From positions 1-58,788 of IMG/VR virus record IMGVR_UViG_3300020420_000017: 58,788 nt of DNA, one strand, 5' to 3'. The DNA is from a virus. This document shows, piece by piece, positions 7,840-15,524 of the stretch. The notes beneath the pieces are model-generated. The model worked only from the letters and a program-made list of their open reading frames with translations, ran no database searches and had not been told where the DNA came from. Position 1 is the first letter of the stretch; each line of letters opens with the position of its first letter. Made by a program: the position numbers and the translations under genes.

Positions 7840-8011
7840 ATGCAGCTTTTCTCAATTCCTCATCAATTTGTTTTTGTACTTCTTCAACTCGGCTTTCAAG
7901 ATAGCTTATTGAGGTGTGTATATGTCCAGTATCATGGGGTTCTAATTTACCTTTGGCGATAGATATTTCATCCATTAATAAAATTAATCTTTGACTAGTT
8001 GTTATCTGCAT
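7829..8011 (-). CDS. Small coiled-coil protein between uvsX and gp41
   Basis: The 60 residues are mostly helical (SISYLESRVEEVQKQIDEEL). Small proteins occupy the same place between uvsX and 41 in other marine T4-like phages (T4 itself has gene 40 here), but I cannot claim homology. It overlaps the neighbours by 11 and 17 bases. Confidence 0.6.
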   Translation of the reverse strand: MQITTSQRLILLMDEISIAKGKLEPHDTGHIHTSISYLESRVEEVQKQIDEELRKAAYAY

Positions 8012-8303
8012 CTATTATCTCTCTCGTTATTATTGATTTATCTTTTATACCATTTGATATTATTTTTTCTAATAAAGCACCAGCAAAATCTTGTAAATTG
8101 AAGTCATCTCTTGTTAGTTCAGTATCTGGTGTATAAACAATATTAAAATTAAAAGACATGTTTTTTGGAATTTCATTAAATTTAATAACACCGTATTTTA
8201 AAACAGTTTCAGTAAACGGACCTTTTAAGATTCTTACATTCCAAGCGTTTTCATCATTATGATCTGGTATTATTTCAAAATGTTTGTTTTCTTCTAGAAC
8301 CAT
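7995..8303 (-). CDS. Conserved hypothetical protein downstream of uvsX
   Basis: This 102-residue protein has beta-rich segments (FEIIPDHNDENAWNVRIL; MSFNFNIVYTPD) and a C-terminal helix. The start is coupled to the uvsX stop (TAATG). The position is conserved in marine T4-like phages, and a role with UvsX or gp41 is only suggested by context. Confidence 0.6.
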   Translation of the reverse strand: MVLEENKHFEIIPDHNDENAWNVRILKGPFTETVLKYGVIKFNEIPKNMSFNFNIVYTPDTELTRDDFNLQDFAGALLEKIISNGIKDKSIITREIIDADNN

Positions 8304-9346
8304 TAATGTGCATCCATTTTATTTAAATTAATATTAGCGTTAACTATTGAGTATTTGCTAGTAATATAATCTTTAAAATCAGTATCTTCAATTATTGGTT
8401 TCCAAAACTTTTCATTTAACGTATCTTTTTCTCTAACTTTTGGATCCACCAATTCTCCAGTTGATTTATCGACTCGGCAATACCAACCAACGCTTGGCTT
8501 ACTGACATAGTTACCTGATAAAGCAACCTCAAGCAAACCAGACCAATGTTGAACACCACCGTCCCAACTAACAGAAATAGGAATCTTAGACTTTTCTTTA
8601 ACATATCTTGATTTCTCCACATTAATTACAAAGTGATAGCCTTTTATTTCTGTACCTTGTTTGTCCTGTTGTCTACCTACAATCCAAATATTATCTGCAC
8701 TGTAATAAATACCGGTACCACCTGACACGACATCTTTTGGAAATAAGCCGATTTCTTTGTATGTGTGGTTAACAGCAATTAAAGGTATATCTTTCATATT
8801 TAAATATGGTGTAGTCATTCTAAATAAACCTTTAAGTGCTTTTGCTCTTGACATATCTGCCACTGACTTTTCATTAATGGCATCATCTAATTCTTTCTTT
8901 GATGCAAGGTTACCGACTGAATCAATAATTATAATCACTTTATCTTTTCTATCTAATCCTTCTAATTGAGCAATGATATCAAATTTAAGTTCTTCCACAT
9001 TTGTAATTGGTGTATGCAGAACTCTTGTTGTATCAATATCAAAGTTTTCAAAATAAGCTTGAGGCGAACCAAACTCTGAATCATAAAATAATAATACAGC
9101 ATCATCATATTTTTTTAAATAAGCACTTGCCATAATTAAAGCAAACGATGTTTTAAAATGTTTTGATGGACCTGCAAGTACTGTCAGCCCTGGTGCCAAG
9201 CCTCCGTCCATCGAACCTGATAATGCCACATTAATCATTGGCACTTCAGTTGCAACCATATCCTTTTCATTAAAGAATTTAGAATCAGCAAGTATAGAAG
9301 TAAAATCACTCTTACTGTTCTTTTTTAATTTATCCATTATTGACAT
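8303..9346 (-). CDS. uvsX: UvsX RecA-like recombinase
   Basis: The protein has 347 residues (T4 391). The Walker A region GPSKHFKT (residues 59-66) is the typical UvsX variant, in which Phe replaces the usual Gly of RecA. The Walker B-like VIIIIDSVGNL follows, and a DNA-binding loop region lies near GGTGIYYSAD. It should coat single-stranded DNA with the help of UvsY (34114-34560) for recombination-dependent replication. A ribosome site TAGGAG and the strong early promoter P3 precede it. Confidence 0.95.
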   Translation of the reverse strand: MSIMDKLKKNSKSDFTSILADSKFFNEKDMVATEVPMINVALSGSMDGGLAPGLTVLAGPSKHFKTSFALIMASAYLKKYDDAVLLFYDSEFGSPQAYFENFDIDTTRVLHTPITNVEELKFDIIAQLEGLDRKDKVIIIIDSVGNLASKKELDDAINEKSVADMSRAKALKGLFRMTTPYLNMKDIPLIAVNHTYKEIGLFPKDVVSGGTGIYYSADNIWIVGRQQDKQGTEIKGYHFVINVEKSRYVKEKSKIPISVSWDGGVQHWSGLLEVALSGNYVSKPSVGWYCRVDKSTGELVDPKVREKDTLNEKFWKPIIEDTDFKDYITSKYSIVNANINLNKMDAH

Positions 9347-9369
9347 TTATTTCTCCTACAAATAATAAT

Positions 9370-9399
9370 ATTATACCATAAACGCATCGAGTTGTACAC
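9370..9399 (-). promoter_or_regulatory. Early sigma70-type promoter P3 (uvsX)
   Basis: The minus strand reads GTGTACA (9399-9393), 17 bases ending TATGG, then TATAAT (9375-9370). It overlaps the last codons of the methyltransferase gene, so uvsX can be transcribed independently of the modification block. Confidence 0.85.
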
Positions 9400-10570
9400 T
9401 GTTTTTTTCAAAATTTAATTTATGATTTGTATTGTCTTGGATTAAAAAATCTGTATCAAGCATTTGATTACTTAGTCTTCCATCAACAAATTTTTCTACG
9501 TGTACTGCCATATCCTCAGCAGTAGTTACAGGAACGTTTTGACATATATGATTCAAATTTTTTACGCCACCTTGTAAATTAAAATCTTTTGGCAATTTCA
9601 TTATTGAAAGGCATTCTCTTAAAGTTAAATATCTATCTTCGTCTGGATGTGTTAAATGTTTAGGCATGTGACCAACAAAAGCACCTATTGTCCCTTTTGG
9701 AAAATGACATATTTTTCTCATAATGTTTCCACCTTGAGAAAGTTTTTCATGCATATTTAAACATCTTTCAGCTAACTTCGAATAACCTTGAGAATACATC
9801 CATTTAGAAACATTTTTATAATTTTCACCGTTCCATTCAATATAATCCATAGCATTTTGTGAGCGTGTTATTTTAGTATCTTGAAACTCTTTATGAGTAA
9901 TGTTACCACACATTTCTTCTAATACGTATCTGTAATATGGATTCTTAGAAGGAATATCTTCATTGGTAAGAACATTCATTGGATCTTTAAATTCACGTTT
10001 AACAGAACGAATAGTATCTTCAATTTTTTCATTGTCTCTTTTTATAAATTCAAACTGTGGTATTTTGTCGCCTTTCCAGAAAAAATAAAAAGTTCTATTT
10101 CTTACCTGTCCAAGCCCATGTAAGATAGACTTCGTTTTATAAATTGAGAAAGTATATCCAAACTTTTGTGCAATTTTTCTGAGTTTTCTGACAATTGGTC
10201 TGCCGATGTTTGAAGCAAGTCCTGGTGCATTTTCGCCCCAGAATACTTGAGGTTTGAGTGTACCCAAAACAAAACTAGCAGTGGTAAGCATCCAATCGTT
10301 AGCAGCAGCATCGCTACTAGCTGTAGGACTAAGACTACTAAGACCGGCACATGGGCAAACAGTATTAATAATCTCAACACTAGGTAAGTCAGGTACCCCA
10401 TTGTCTCCATAAAGATAGTAGGGAACTCTTCCTTTATAGTATTCCACCAAATGATTATCGTTTGCTTTGAAATCATCATAACTTATTATATATTCCGGTT
10501 TTCGTTGCAACACATTTTGCATTGCAATCGTAGCTCCTCCAATCAATGGTACTATGCTTGCATACTTCAT
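9371..10570 (-). CDS. C5-cytosine DNA methyltransferase-like protein
   Basis: The protein has 399 residues. C5-MTase motifs are readable in order: a motif I variant (VPLIGGATIAM in place of FxGxGG), motif IV CPCAGLSS with the probable catalytic Cys74 after Pro73, motif VI GENA (113-115, usually ENV), motif VIII GQVRNRTFYF and motifs IX/X (LTLRECLSIMKLP; NVPVTTAEDMA). It should act on C5 of cytosine, with SAM as the expected cofactor. It is the last gene of the hypermodification block and is coupled to the epimerase gene. If the genome carries hydroxymethylcytosine, its substrate would be residual or host cytosine, or it may carry out a variant reaction. Confidence 0.8.
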   Translation of the reverse strand: MKYASIVPLIGGATIAMQNVLQRKPEYIISYDDFKANDNHLVEYYKGRVPYYLYGDNGVPDLPSVEIINTVCPCAGLSSLSPTASSDAAANDWMLTTASFVLGTLKPQVFWGENAPGLASNIGRPIVRKLRKIAQKFGYTFSIYKTKSILHGLGQVRNRTFYFFWKGDKIPQFEFIKRDNEKIEDTIRSVKREFKDPMNVLTNEDIPSKNPYYRYVLEEMCGNITHKEFQDTKITRSQNAMDYIEWNGENYKNVSKWMYSQGYSKLAERCLNMHEKLSQGGNIMRKICHFPKGTIGAFVGHMPKHLTHPDEDRYLTLRECLSIMKLPKDFNLQGGVKNLNHICQNVPVTTAEDMAVHVEKFVDGRLSNQMLDTDFLIQDNTNHKLNFEKNSVQLDAFMV

Positions 10571-11328
10571 TAGTGAGGTATCGTATGTTGTACAATGTAT
10601 TCATCAACTTTAACCTTTGGTTCCCAGCCTAAAGCTTTTAGTTCAGTTATGTCTGCAGTATTATCCTGCGCTTCACAAGGATCGCCGTCTGTAACTTCTA
10701 GTCCTTCCCATCCTGCAAGCTTACCAAGTTCTTCTACTACGTTACCATTACCTGTACCTATATCATATGCAGGTTTTAGTGTTCTAATATCTTTACTGAT
10801 TAATAATACTATTGCTTCTACCACATCACTTACATGTATGAAGTCCCTTACGTGTCTTGTGAGATACGCGATTGAGCCATCTAGTAATTTTCCAATTAAC
10901 ATTGATTCTCTTGCACCGTCACCATATACTGTAGTAAATCTCAATCCAACCTGATGATCGTATGCAGTTTCTTCATTTACTTTTTTACTCGTACCATAAG
11001 GTGATAGCCACCAATTATGAATACAGGATGAAGACGCATACAACAATGGTATATTATTATAGTGACAAATTTTTTGTATACGTGTAGTATTTTCTACATT
11101 ATTTTTCCAATATTTTTCTGGCTCTTTTAAACTTTGTCTTACATCAGCAAATGCAGCAAGATGAATAACGTAATTTGTTTCATAAATTTGTCGTATATCA
11201 AAGTCTTTTATGCACTTCGGTGGAGTTTGTTTTAAATCCCATTCGATTATTTCATGTCCATCTTCTTCTAATCTTTTTTTAAGATGACTGCCAATAAATC
11301 CTCTTGAACCGGTTAGTGCTATTTTCAT
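10570..11328 (-). CDS. NAD-dependent nucleotide-sugar epimerase/dehydratase (extended SDR)
   Basis: The protein has 252 residues, short for the family (about 310-340). The Rossmann motif GSRGFIGSH (G7xxG10xxG13) and the catalytic pair Y111-x3-K115 (SPYGTSKK) are intact, with an HLAA motif at 57-60. It could interconvert UDP-glucose and UDP-galactose or a related sugar. Its gene lies directly after UDP-galactopyranose mutase with a 4-base overlap, which points to supplying UDP-galactose to that enzyme. The substrate itself is not decided by the sequence. Confidence 0.8.
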   Translation of the reverse strand: MKIALTGSRGFIGSHLKKRLEEDGHEIIEWDLKQTPPKCIKDFDIRQIYETNYVIHLAAFADVRQSLKEPEKYWKNNVENTTRIQKICHYNNIPLLYASSSCIHNWWLSPYGTSKKVNEETAYDHQVGLRFTTVYGDGARESMLIGKLLDGSIAYLTRHVRDFIHVSDVVEAIVLLISKDIRTLKPAYDIGTGNGNVVEELGKLAGWEGLEVTDGDPCEAQDNTADITELKALGWEPKVKVDEYIVQHTIPH

Positions 11329-12335
11329 TTGTTATTCTCCAAAAATTTTTCTGCTGTTGATAATGCTGAGTTGATTGCTTGATGCATGTCAATATAAACA
11401 TACATACCACAACGACCAATAAAAGTCATATTTGATTTGGTAAGTTTTTTATATTGCTCATACTTTTTTCTGTTTTCGCCGTTGACATCTTTTACTGGAT
11501 AGTATCTTTCAAAATTATTTACCATGTAATCACATGGCTCTTCATAAGTTAAAGTCGTAAACTTACTATTCATACCATGACATGGAAGGTTTTTCCATTC
11601 TGTTACTCTTGTATATGGACCATCATGTGTAAAGTTTACTGTGCCAGTTGGTAATACTCTTGTCATAGGTAAATCTACATGATGAAACTTTATTGAACGA
11701 TACGGTAAATTACCATAGACATATCCAAAGTAATCATCAATCGGCATTGAATTAAAAATATGATCAAATTCTTTTTCCATTCTTTTTTGAAAACGTTGAG
11801 AAAGATTTACACTAATATTTTTTTTATCTAAGATCAATTCGAATATTCTTGTATAACCATTTTTTGGTAATACTTGATATAAATCATTTGGAAAGTAAAA
11901 TTCGTTATCATCGTCACGACTTGGTATTCTTTTAATTATTGATGGATCAAGTTCTTCTATAGTCTTTCCCCACATTTTGTATGTATATGGTGCAAAGAAA
12001 GTATTTATGATATTTTCTTCACCTACTATTCTTTTCGTTTCTTTATTTACTGGTAACGTAACATACGTACCATCATAAAGTTGTGCTTTTACTTTATGTC
12101 TATATGGTACCCATTCATCAAACTGCGTTATCCAATCATATACTTTCTTATTATTAGTATGAAACAAATGAGGACCATACTTGTGAATTCTTATTCCTTT
12201 ATCATTTGTATAGTCATAAGCGTTACCACCTATGTGATCTCTCTCATCTATTACTGTAATATCATGACCAGCTTTTGCCAGCTGATGCGCAATTACTGCG
12301 CCAGAAAAACCTGCACCTACTACTAATATTTTCAT
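11325..12335 (-). CDS. glf: UDP-galactopyranose mutase
   Basis: The protein has 336 residues (typical bacterial Glf about 370). The FAD-binding GAGFSGAVIA begins at residue 7, followed by HIGGNAYD, the hallmark GPHLFHT, MWGKTIEELDPSIIKRIP, and the C-terminal FIGRCGMYVYIDMHQAI. It should convert UDP-galactopyranose to UDP-galactofuranose with reduced flavin. In bacteria Glf serves O-antigen or cell-wall synthesis. Here it is coupled to a BGT-like glycosyltransferase and lies 1.9 kb from dCMP hydroxymethylase, so sugar supply for DNA glycosylation is a strong alternative. Confidence 0.92.
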   Translation of the reverse strand: MKILVVGAGFSGAVIAHQLAKAGHDITVIDERDHIGGNAYDYTNDKGIRIHKYGPHLFHTNNKKVYDWITQFDEWVPYRHKVKAQLYDGTYVTLPVNKETKRIVGEENIINTFFAPYTYKMWGKTIEELDPSIIKRIPSRDDDNEFYFPNDLYQVLPKNGYTRIFELILDKKNISVNLSQRFQKRMEKEFDHIFNSMPIDDYFGYVYGNLPYRSIKFHHVDLPMTRVLPTGTVNFTHDGPYTRVTEWKNLPCHGMNSKFTTLTYEEPCDYMVNNFERYYPVKDVNGENRKKYEQYKKLTKSNMTFIGRCGMYVYIDMHQAINSALSTAEKFLENNK

Positions 12336-13441
12336 ATATTCAAAGCCTTCTTCAATTCATTTTTTTGTATATTTTTATTTAACGGATGTTTAATATATAT
12401 CGACTTTTTTTGGAGTGCAGCTAGATCTTGTAGTTGTTGTACACTCATATCTTTAAGGTGCGATGCTTTTACTGATGCCGCTTCTTCATTACCGTATAAT
12501 ACCATTAGTTCTTCATAATCACCAATCAAGATTGAACCGGCATCAGCAACTTGTAATGGTCTTGCTCTCCACCAACCTGAACCTGAATGTTCATATCCTG
12601 GCATTAAACAACCCCATTGTTCTGCATAAACTTTACACATATCGCTTTCACCAAGTCTTCTTTGATTATCTTTACGAGAACCAAAGTATTCTATATCCCA
12701 TGGTACATCTTGCTTTTTTAGCCAGCTTAATGTTTTACCATGTGCTAGTGATGCAAAGTTAAATTTCTTTTCTTTATTCTCTGGACTTATAAAGTCTTCT
12801 TCATAAGTCGGTTGTAGTTGTGCTTCCATAAAATTTAAATCATGTAACTCCACATCACCTCTATCACCAGGTATTCTGTTTCTATGATAAGGATTTGGAT
12901 TATAATTAAATAATTTATCTTCTGGATATTCTAATAACTTATTCATATCACCTGTTGCAAATACAGATAATAATACAGGCGCTTCTTTCTTATCTAAAAA
13001 ATCTACAGCTTCTAATAACTGATCAACGTATGGTTCTAAAAACTCTTTACTTATTTGAGGATCTGTTACGTTTTGACCGATTAAAAAATCTTTCAATAAA
13101 CCTTCTTTATTATTTGTTTTTTGAATATCTTTAAATATCCATGGACATTTCCAATCATCAAATGCTAATATAAGTTTACTCTTATCGATATTAAATATTG
13201 ACCATAAGCCATTATAAAAAGTTAATTGCAACCTTTGTGTAGGTGATGCAAGAAAACAAATCACTCTATCATATTCTGATAAGTCTTCACCAACTTTTAC
13301 TATTCTTTGTTCAACTTCATGACCCATATCTCTTAAACATCTTAGTAAAGAATAATGTGATGGCACAACTTTTAACTGTTGTTTTAAGTAAAAGTTTTCA
13401 GTAACTTGGTTCTTATTCATTCCTGTGACGAGTATTTTCAT
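12332..13441 (-). CDS. GT-B glycosyltransferase resembling T4 DNA beta-glucosyltransferase
   Basis: The protein has 369 residues (T4 BGT 351). The N-terminal domain starts MKILVTGMNKNQ and contains KVVPSHYSLLRCLRDMGHE, which lines up by eye with the KTVPSSETIYLFKVISEMG region of T4 BGT. EYDRVICFLASP parallels DYDRLIVVNSS. In the C-terminal domain DIEYFGSRKDNQRR parallels NIEFFGNAREKQF, and ARPLQVADAGSILIGDYEE looks like a GT-B sugar-nucleotide site. Insertions around residues 120-200 are extra. I infer transfer of a sugar to hydroxymethylcytosine in DNA; lipopolysaccharide or protein acceptors are not excluded. Confidence 0.62.
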   Translation of the reverse strand: MKILVTGMNKNQVTENFYLKQQLKVVPSHYSLLRCLRDMGHEVEQRIVKVGEDLSEYDRVICFLASPTQRLQLTFYNGLWSIFNIDKSKLILAFDDWKCPWIFKDIQKTNNKEGLLKDFLIGQNVTDPQISKEFLEPYVDQLLEAVDFLDKKEAPVLLSVFATGDMNKLLEYPEDKLFNYNPNPYHRNRIPGDRGDVELHDLNFMEAQLQPTYEEDFISPENKEKKFNFASLAHGKTLSWLKKQDVPWDIEYFGSRKDNQRRLGESDMCKVYAEQWGCLMPGYEHSGSGWWRARPLQVADAGSILIGDYEELMVLYGNEEAASVKASHLKDMSVQQLQDLAALQKKSIYIKHPLNKNIQKNELKKALNI

Positions 13442-13445
13442 AATA

Positions 13446-13805
13446 TTATCCTTGTAAGTAGTTATAGCATTTACGTATCATAGTTTTTTCAAATTGTTTA
13501 TCATTTAGTTGTCTATTTCTTGGAGATGGATGTGGCATTTTAAAATGTTCTACATTGACTTTACGTAATGAATCAGATGCAACGTTGCCAAGTGCAATAA
13601 CTTTATTTGCCTCTTCGCACTTAACTAATTTATCAAAATCAACTTTATACTTTTCACCAACATCATCGCTACAATTCATAAATTCAAAATTTGTTAAACC
13701 CCATGCTGTACACCAATTTAATAATCTATCTATCGTATCATTCTTCTTTGGCTTTTCTGCACCAGAAGGATTCTGACCAATTATTACAACTTTATCCATT
13801 CCCAT
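13446..13805 (-). CDS. Uracil-DNA-glycosylase-fold protein
   Basis: The protein has 119 residues, short for a UDG. Two superfamily motifs are visible: GQNPSG at 10-15, where family-1 UDG has GQDPYH, and HPSPRNR at 92-98, matching HPSPLS. The region between them (VIALGNVASDSLRK) is also UDG-like. Asn replaces the catalytic Asp, so it could act on another base, be weakly active, or only bind bases (compare DUF1643-type proteins). Its place between the glycosyltransferase and dCMP deaminase suggests a role in base quality control or modification. Confidence 0.6.
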   Translation of the reverse strand: MGMDKVVIIGQNPSGAEKPKKNDTIDRLLNWCTAWGLTNFEFMNCSDDVGEKYKVDFDKLVKCEEANKVIALGNVASDSLRKVNVEHFKMPHPSPRNRQLNDKQFEKTMIRKCYNYLQG

Positions 13806-14251
13806 TTTACACCTGCTTCATCAAAATAATTTTGTGCATCTGCACACGATACTGCCCATTTATCATCAAGATGTCTACGTTCTGGCATAACTACTCTTTT
13901 TACACCAACCTGAATGAGTCCTTTTGCGCATTCGCCGCAAGCTGGTAAACCTACAACATAAACAGTAGAATCTTTTAAACATACACCATTGTCTGCAGCA
14001 TTATAAATTAAATTCATTTCTGCATGTACAATCATTTTATACTTTAACTGTTTATGTTCGTACCTATATGAGTCATCACTAATACCTCTAGGAAAACCAT
14101 TATAACCTTGAGCTATTACAGTACGATTTCTAACTGCAATGGCACCAACTTGTGTTGAAGGATCTTTCGACCACGACGCTACAAGTTTAGCCATTTCTAA
14201 AAATCTTATATCCCATTTATTTGACAAGATCAAAGTGCCTTTCATAAACAT
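13784..14251 (-). CDS. cd: dCMP deaminase
   Basis: The protein has 155 residues. Zinc-site residues are in place: H77 and catalytic E79 in VHAEMN, C105 and C108 in PACGECAKGL. The WDIRFLEMAKLVASWSKDPSTQ start is typical of the dCMP deaminase branch. It converts dCMP to dUMP, feeding ThyX, and so competes with hydroxymethylase for dCMP. The first ATG (14251) overlaps gp42 by 35 bases. The in-frame TTG codons just before the conserved NKWD are alternative starts. Confidence 0.9.
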   Translation of the reverse strand: MFMKGTLILSNKWDIRFLEMAKLVASWSKDPSTQVGAIAVRNRTVIAQGYNGFPRGISDDSYRYEHKQLKYKMIVHAEMNLIYNAADNGVCLKDSTVYVVGLPACGECAKGLIQVGVKRVVMPERRHLDDKWAVSCADAQNYFDEAGVKWEWIKL

Positions 14252-14927
14252 GCAAGTTTTGTACTTGCCATATTATGTCACCAACTTCCATTTCTTTTCT
14301 ATAATCTGCATCTGCAGCATTTGATAAGTAACAGTCATTATAATCTTTCGTTAGTTCTGTTAGAACATGAAGCTGCCAAGCATAGTCATTTTTATATCCG
14401 AACACGACATCGTTTGAACGCATTTGGACCACGCAGTGTATTTTACCATCGCGTATGTAATAAGTAACGGCGTTAGTACATATGAAATCATTCTTACCAT
14501 CTTCATTATATTCCTCCCATATGCTCGGTCTTGTGTAAATCATTGTAGATCTACGGCCATCGATGTTTGCTAGTAATTCATCAAGCACTCTACCGTATTG
14601 GTGATGGTACTTATCAGAATAAATTATCTGACCATAGTTTGAATTAATTTCACCATAAGTATTTGCGGCACCCAACCATGCTTTTGGAACGTTTCTATTA
14701 TAAGTATCTGACATCCAGTTTACGTTTGTTGATTGACTTTCGTACCAAGCTTTTTCTATTTCAATATATTCATCACTTGGTGTACCAAATATAGCTGGTT
14801 TGTCTGCCATAAAAGATGCACCAATCATTTCAATAGTTTTTTGTCCGGTTCTATCGGTTACAAATTCTTCATTGGCTAACGCATCAATGAAATAATGTTT
14901 TATATCAGTTGTATTTGGATGTATCAT
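14217..14927 (-). CDS. 42: dCMP hydroxymethylase (T4 gp42)
   Basis: The protein has 236 residues (T4 gp42 246). Long stretches match T4 gp42: TIEMIGASFMADKP, GEINSNYG, TMIYTRPS and MRSNDVVFGYKNDYAW. The catalytic Cys is C150 (T4 C148). D181 sits where T4 has Asp179, and thymidylate synthases have Asn there; this Asp is known to switch specificity from dUMP to dCMP. The enzyme makes 5-hydroxymethyl-dCMP from dCMP and methylene-tetrahydrofolate. The C-terminus ends shortly after VYERHF, about 20 residues earlier than in T4. ATGA coupling links it to the Nmad1-like gene. Confidence 0.9.
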   Translation of the reverse strand: MIHPNTTDIKHYFIDALANEEFVTDRTGQKTIEMIGASFMADKPAIFGTPSDEYIEIEKAWYESQSTNVNWMSDTYNRNVPKAWLGAANTYGEINSNYGQIIYSDKYHHQYGRVLDELLANIDGRRSTMIYTRPSIWEEYNEDGKNDFICTNAVTYYIRDGKIHCVVQMRSNDVVFGYKNDYAWQLHVLTELTKDYNDCYLSNAADADYRKEMEVGDIIWQVQNLHVYERHFDLVK

Positions 14928-15307
14928 ATTTTTATCTTTCTTAAAGGATGTTCTATTTTTTTATTAAACATATCTCTATCGGAGGATTGACCTTCCATCT
15001 TGCCACGCATGTAAGATACTGCAAACGAACAATAGTTAATTATATCTTTGTATGTATCTTCAAGTGATTCGAAGTTTGGATTACCACTACTTTCTAACAG
15101 TGATTGCGCACGATAACATTTACCTTGAATTATATCGTGTATACTATCGACACCTCTACGATAGTGCATTGCTTGTTTTACGTTTGAATCTTTACTTTGA
15201 TAATCTTCTGACTTTTTAAGTTGTAAAGTAATGCATTCATTTAAAACTTCTACTGATTCTTTTTTAACCAATGATTTCAATTTCATCTCCATACTGCCAA
15301 TGTCCAT
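14924..15307 (-). CDS. DUF1599/Nmad1-like nucleotide-modification-associated protein
   Basis: The protein has up to 127 residues. A KKSEDYQ motif is followed by a helical region with KCYRAQSLLES and then NFESLEDTYKDIINYCSFAV. This reads as the KxxDY ... K..R ... ES.eDt..D..NY pattern of the DUF1599 family. That family was predicted from gene neighbourhoods in phages to take part in nucleotide modification. Here it is coupled by ATGA to dCMP hydroxymethylase. The start is uncertain (ATG at 15307, 15292 or 15286), and promoter P4 would start transcription only a few bases before 15307. Confidence 0.62.
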   Translation of the reverse strand: MDIGSMEMKLKSLVKKESVEVLNECITLQLKKSEDYQSKDSNVKQAMHYRRGVDSIHDIIQGKCYRAQSLLESSGNPNFESLEDTYKDIINYCSFAVSYMRGKMEGQSSDRDMFNKKIEHPLRKIKI

Positions 15308-15524
15308 TATTTAGATCTATTATACACTGATCTATCATACTTGTAAACATTTTTTTTACATTTATTCCACACTTAGAGAAATGTCTTTTTTCTGGCATTA
15401 GCTCAATTTTTTTAATTCTAGCTGGACCATATTTAGTATCAACTAAGTCACCAATATAAAACATATTATCATGCTTAACTTCACCATCTGTGTCAAAAGC
15501 TGTATTTAATTCTAAATTATCCAT
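15264..15524 (-). CDS. Small beta-rich hypothetical protein
   Basis: The 86-residue protein contains IGDLVDTKYGPARIKKIEL followed by CIIDLNNGHWQYGDEIEIIG, which looks like a small SH3/KOW-type barrel. The C-terminal coding region contains promoter P4, so the gene doubles as a promoter platform for the modification block. No specific family is recognised. Confidence 0.6.
   Translation of the reverse strand: MDNLELNTAFDTDGEVKHDNMFYIGDLVDTKYGPARIKKIELMPEKRHFSKCGINVKKMFTSMIDQCIIDLNNGHWQYGDEIEIIG
15319..15348 (-). promoter_or_regulatory. Early sigma70-type promoter P4 (modification block)
   Basis: The minus strand reads GTTTACA (15348-15342), 17 bases ending CAGTG, then TATAAT (15324-15319). It lies inside the coding sequence of the preceding gene and just before the DUF1599-like gene and gp42, so it can drive the whole block down to the methyltransferase. 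Confidence 0.8.

Noticed and set aside
10102-10479. 125-residue minus-strand ORF in another frame inside the methyltransferase gene
   Set aside because: It is hydrophobic and lies wholly within the well-supported methyltransferase reading frame. No ribosome site or coupling is seen.
14217-14927. Annotation as ordinary thymidylate synthase ThyA
   Set aside because: Sequence blocks and the Asp at position 181 match T4 gp42, and ThyX is already present.
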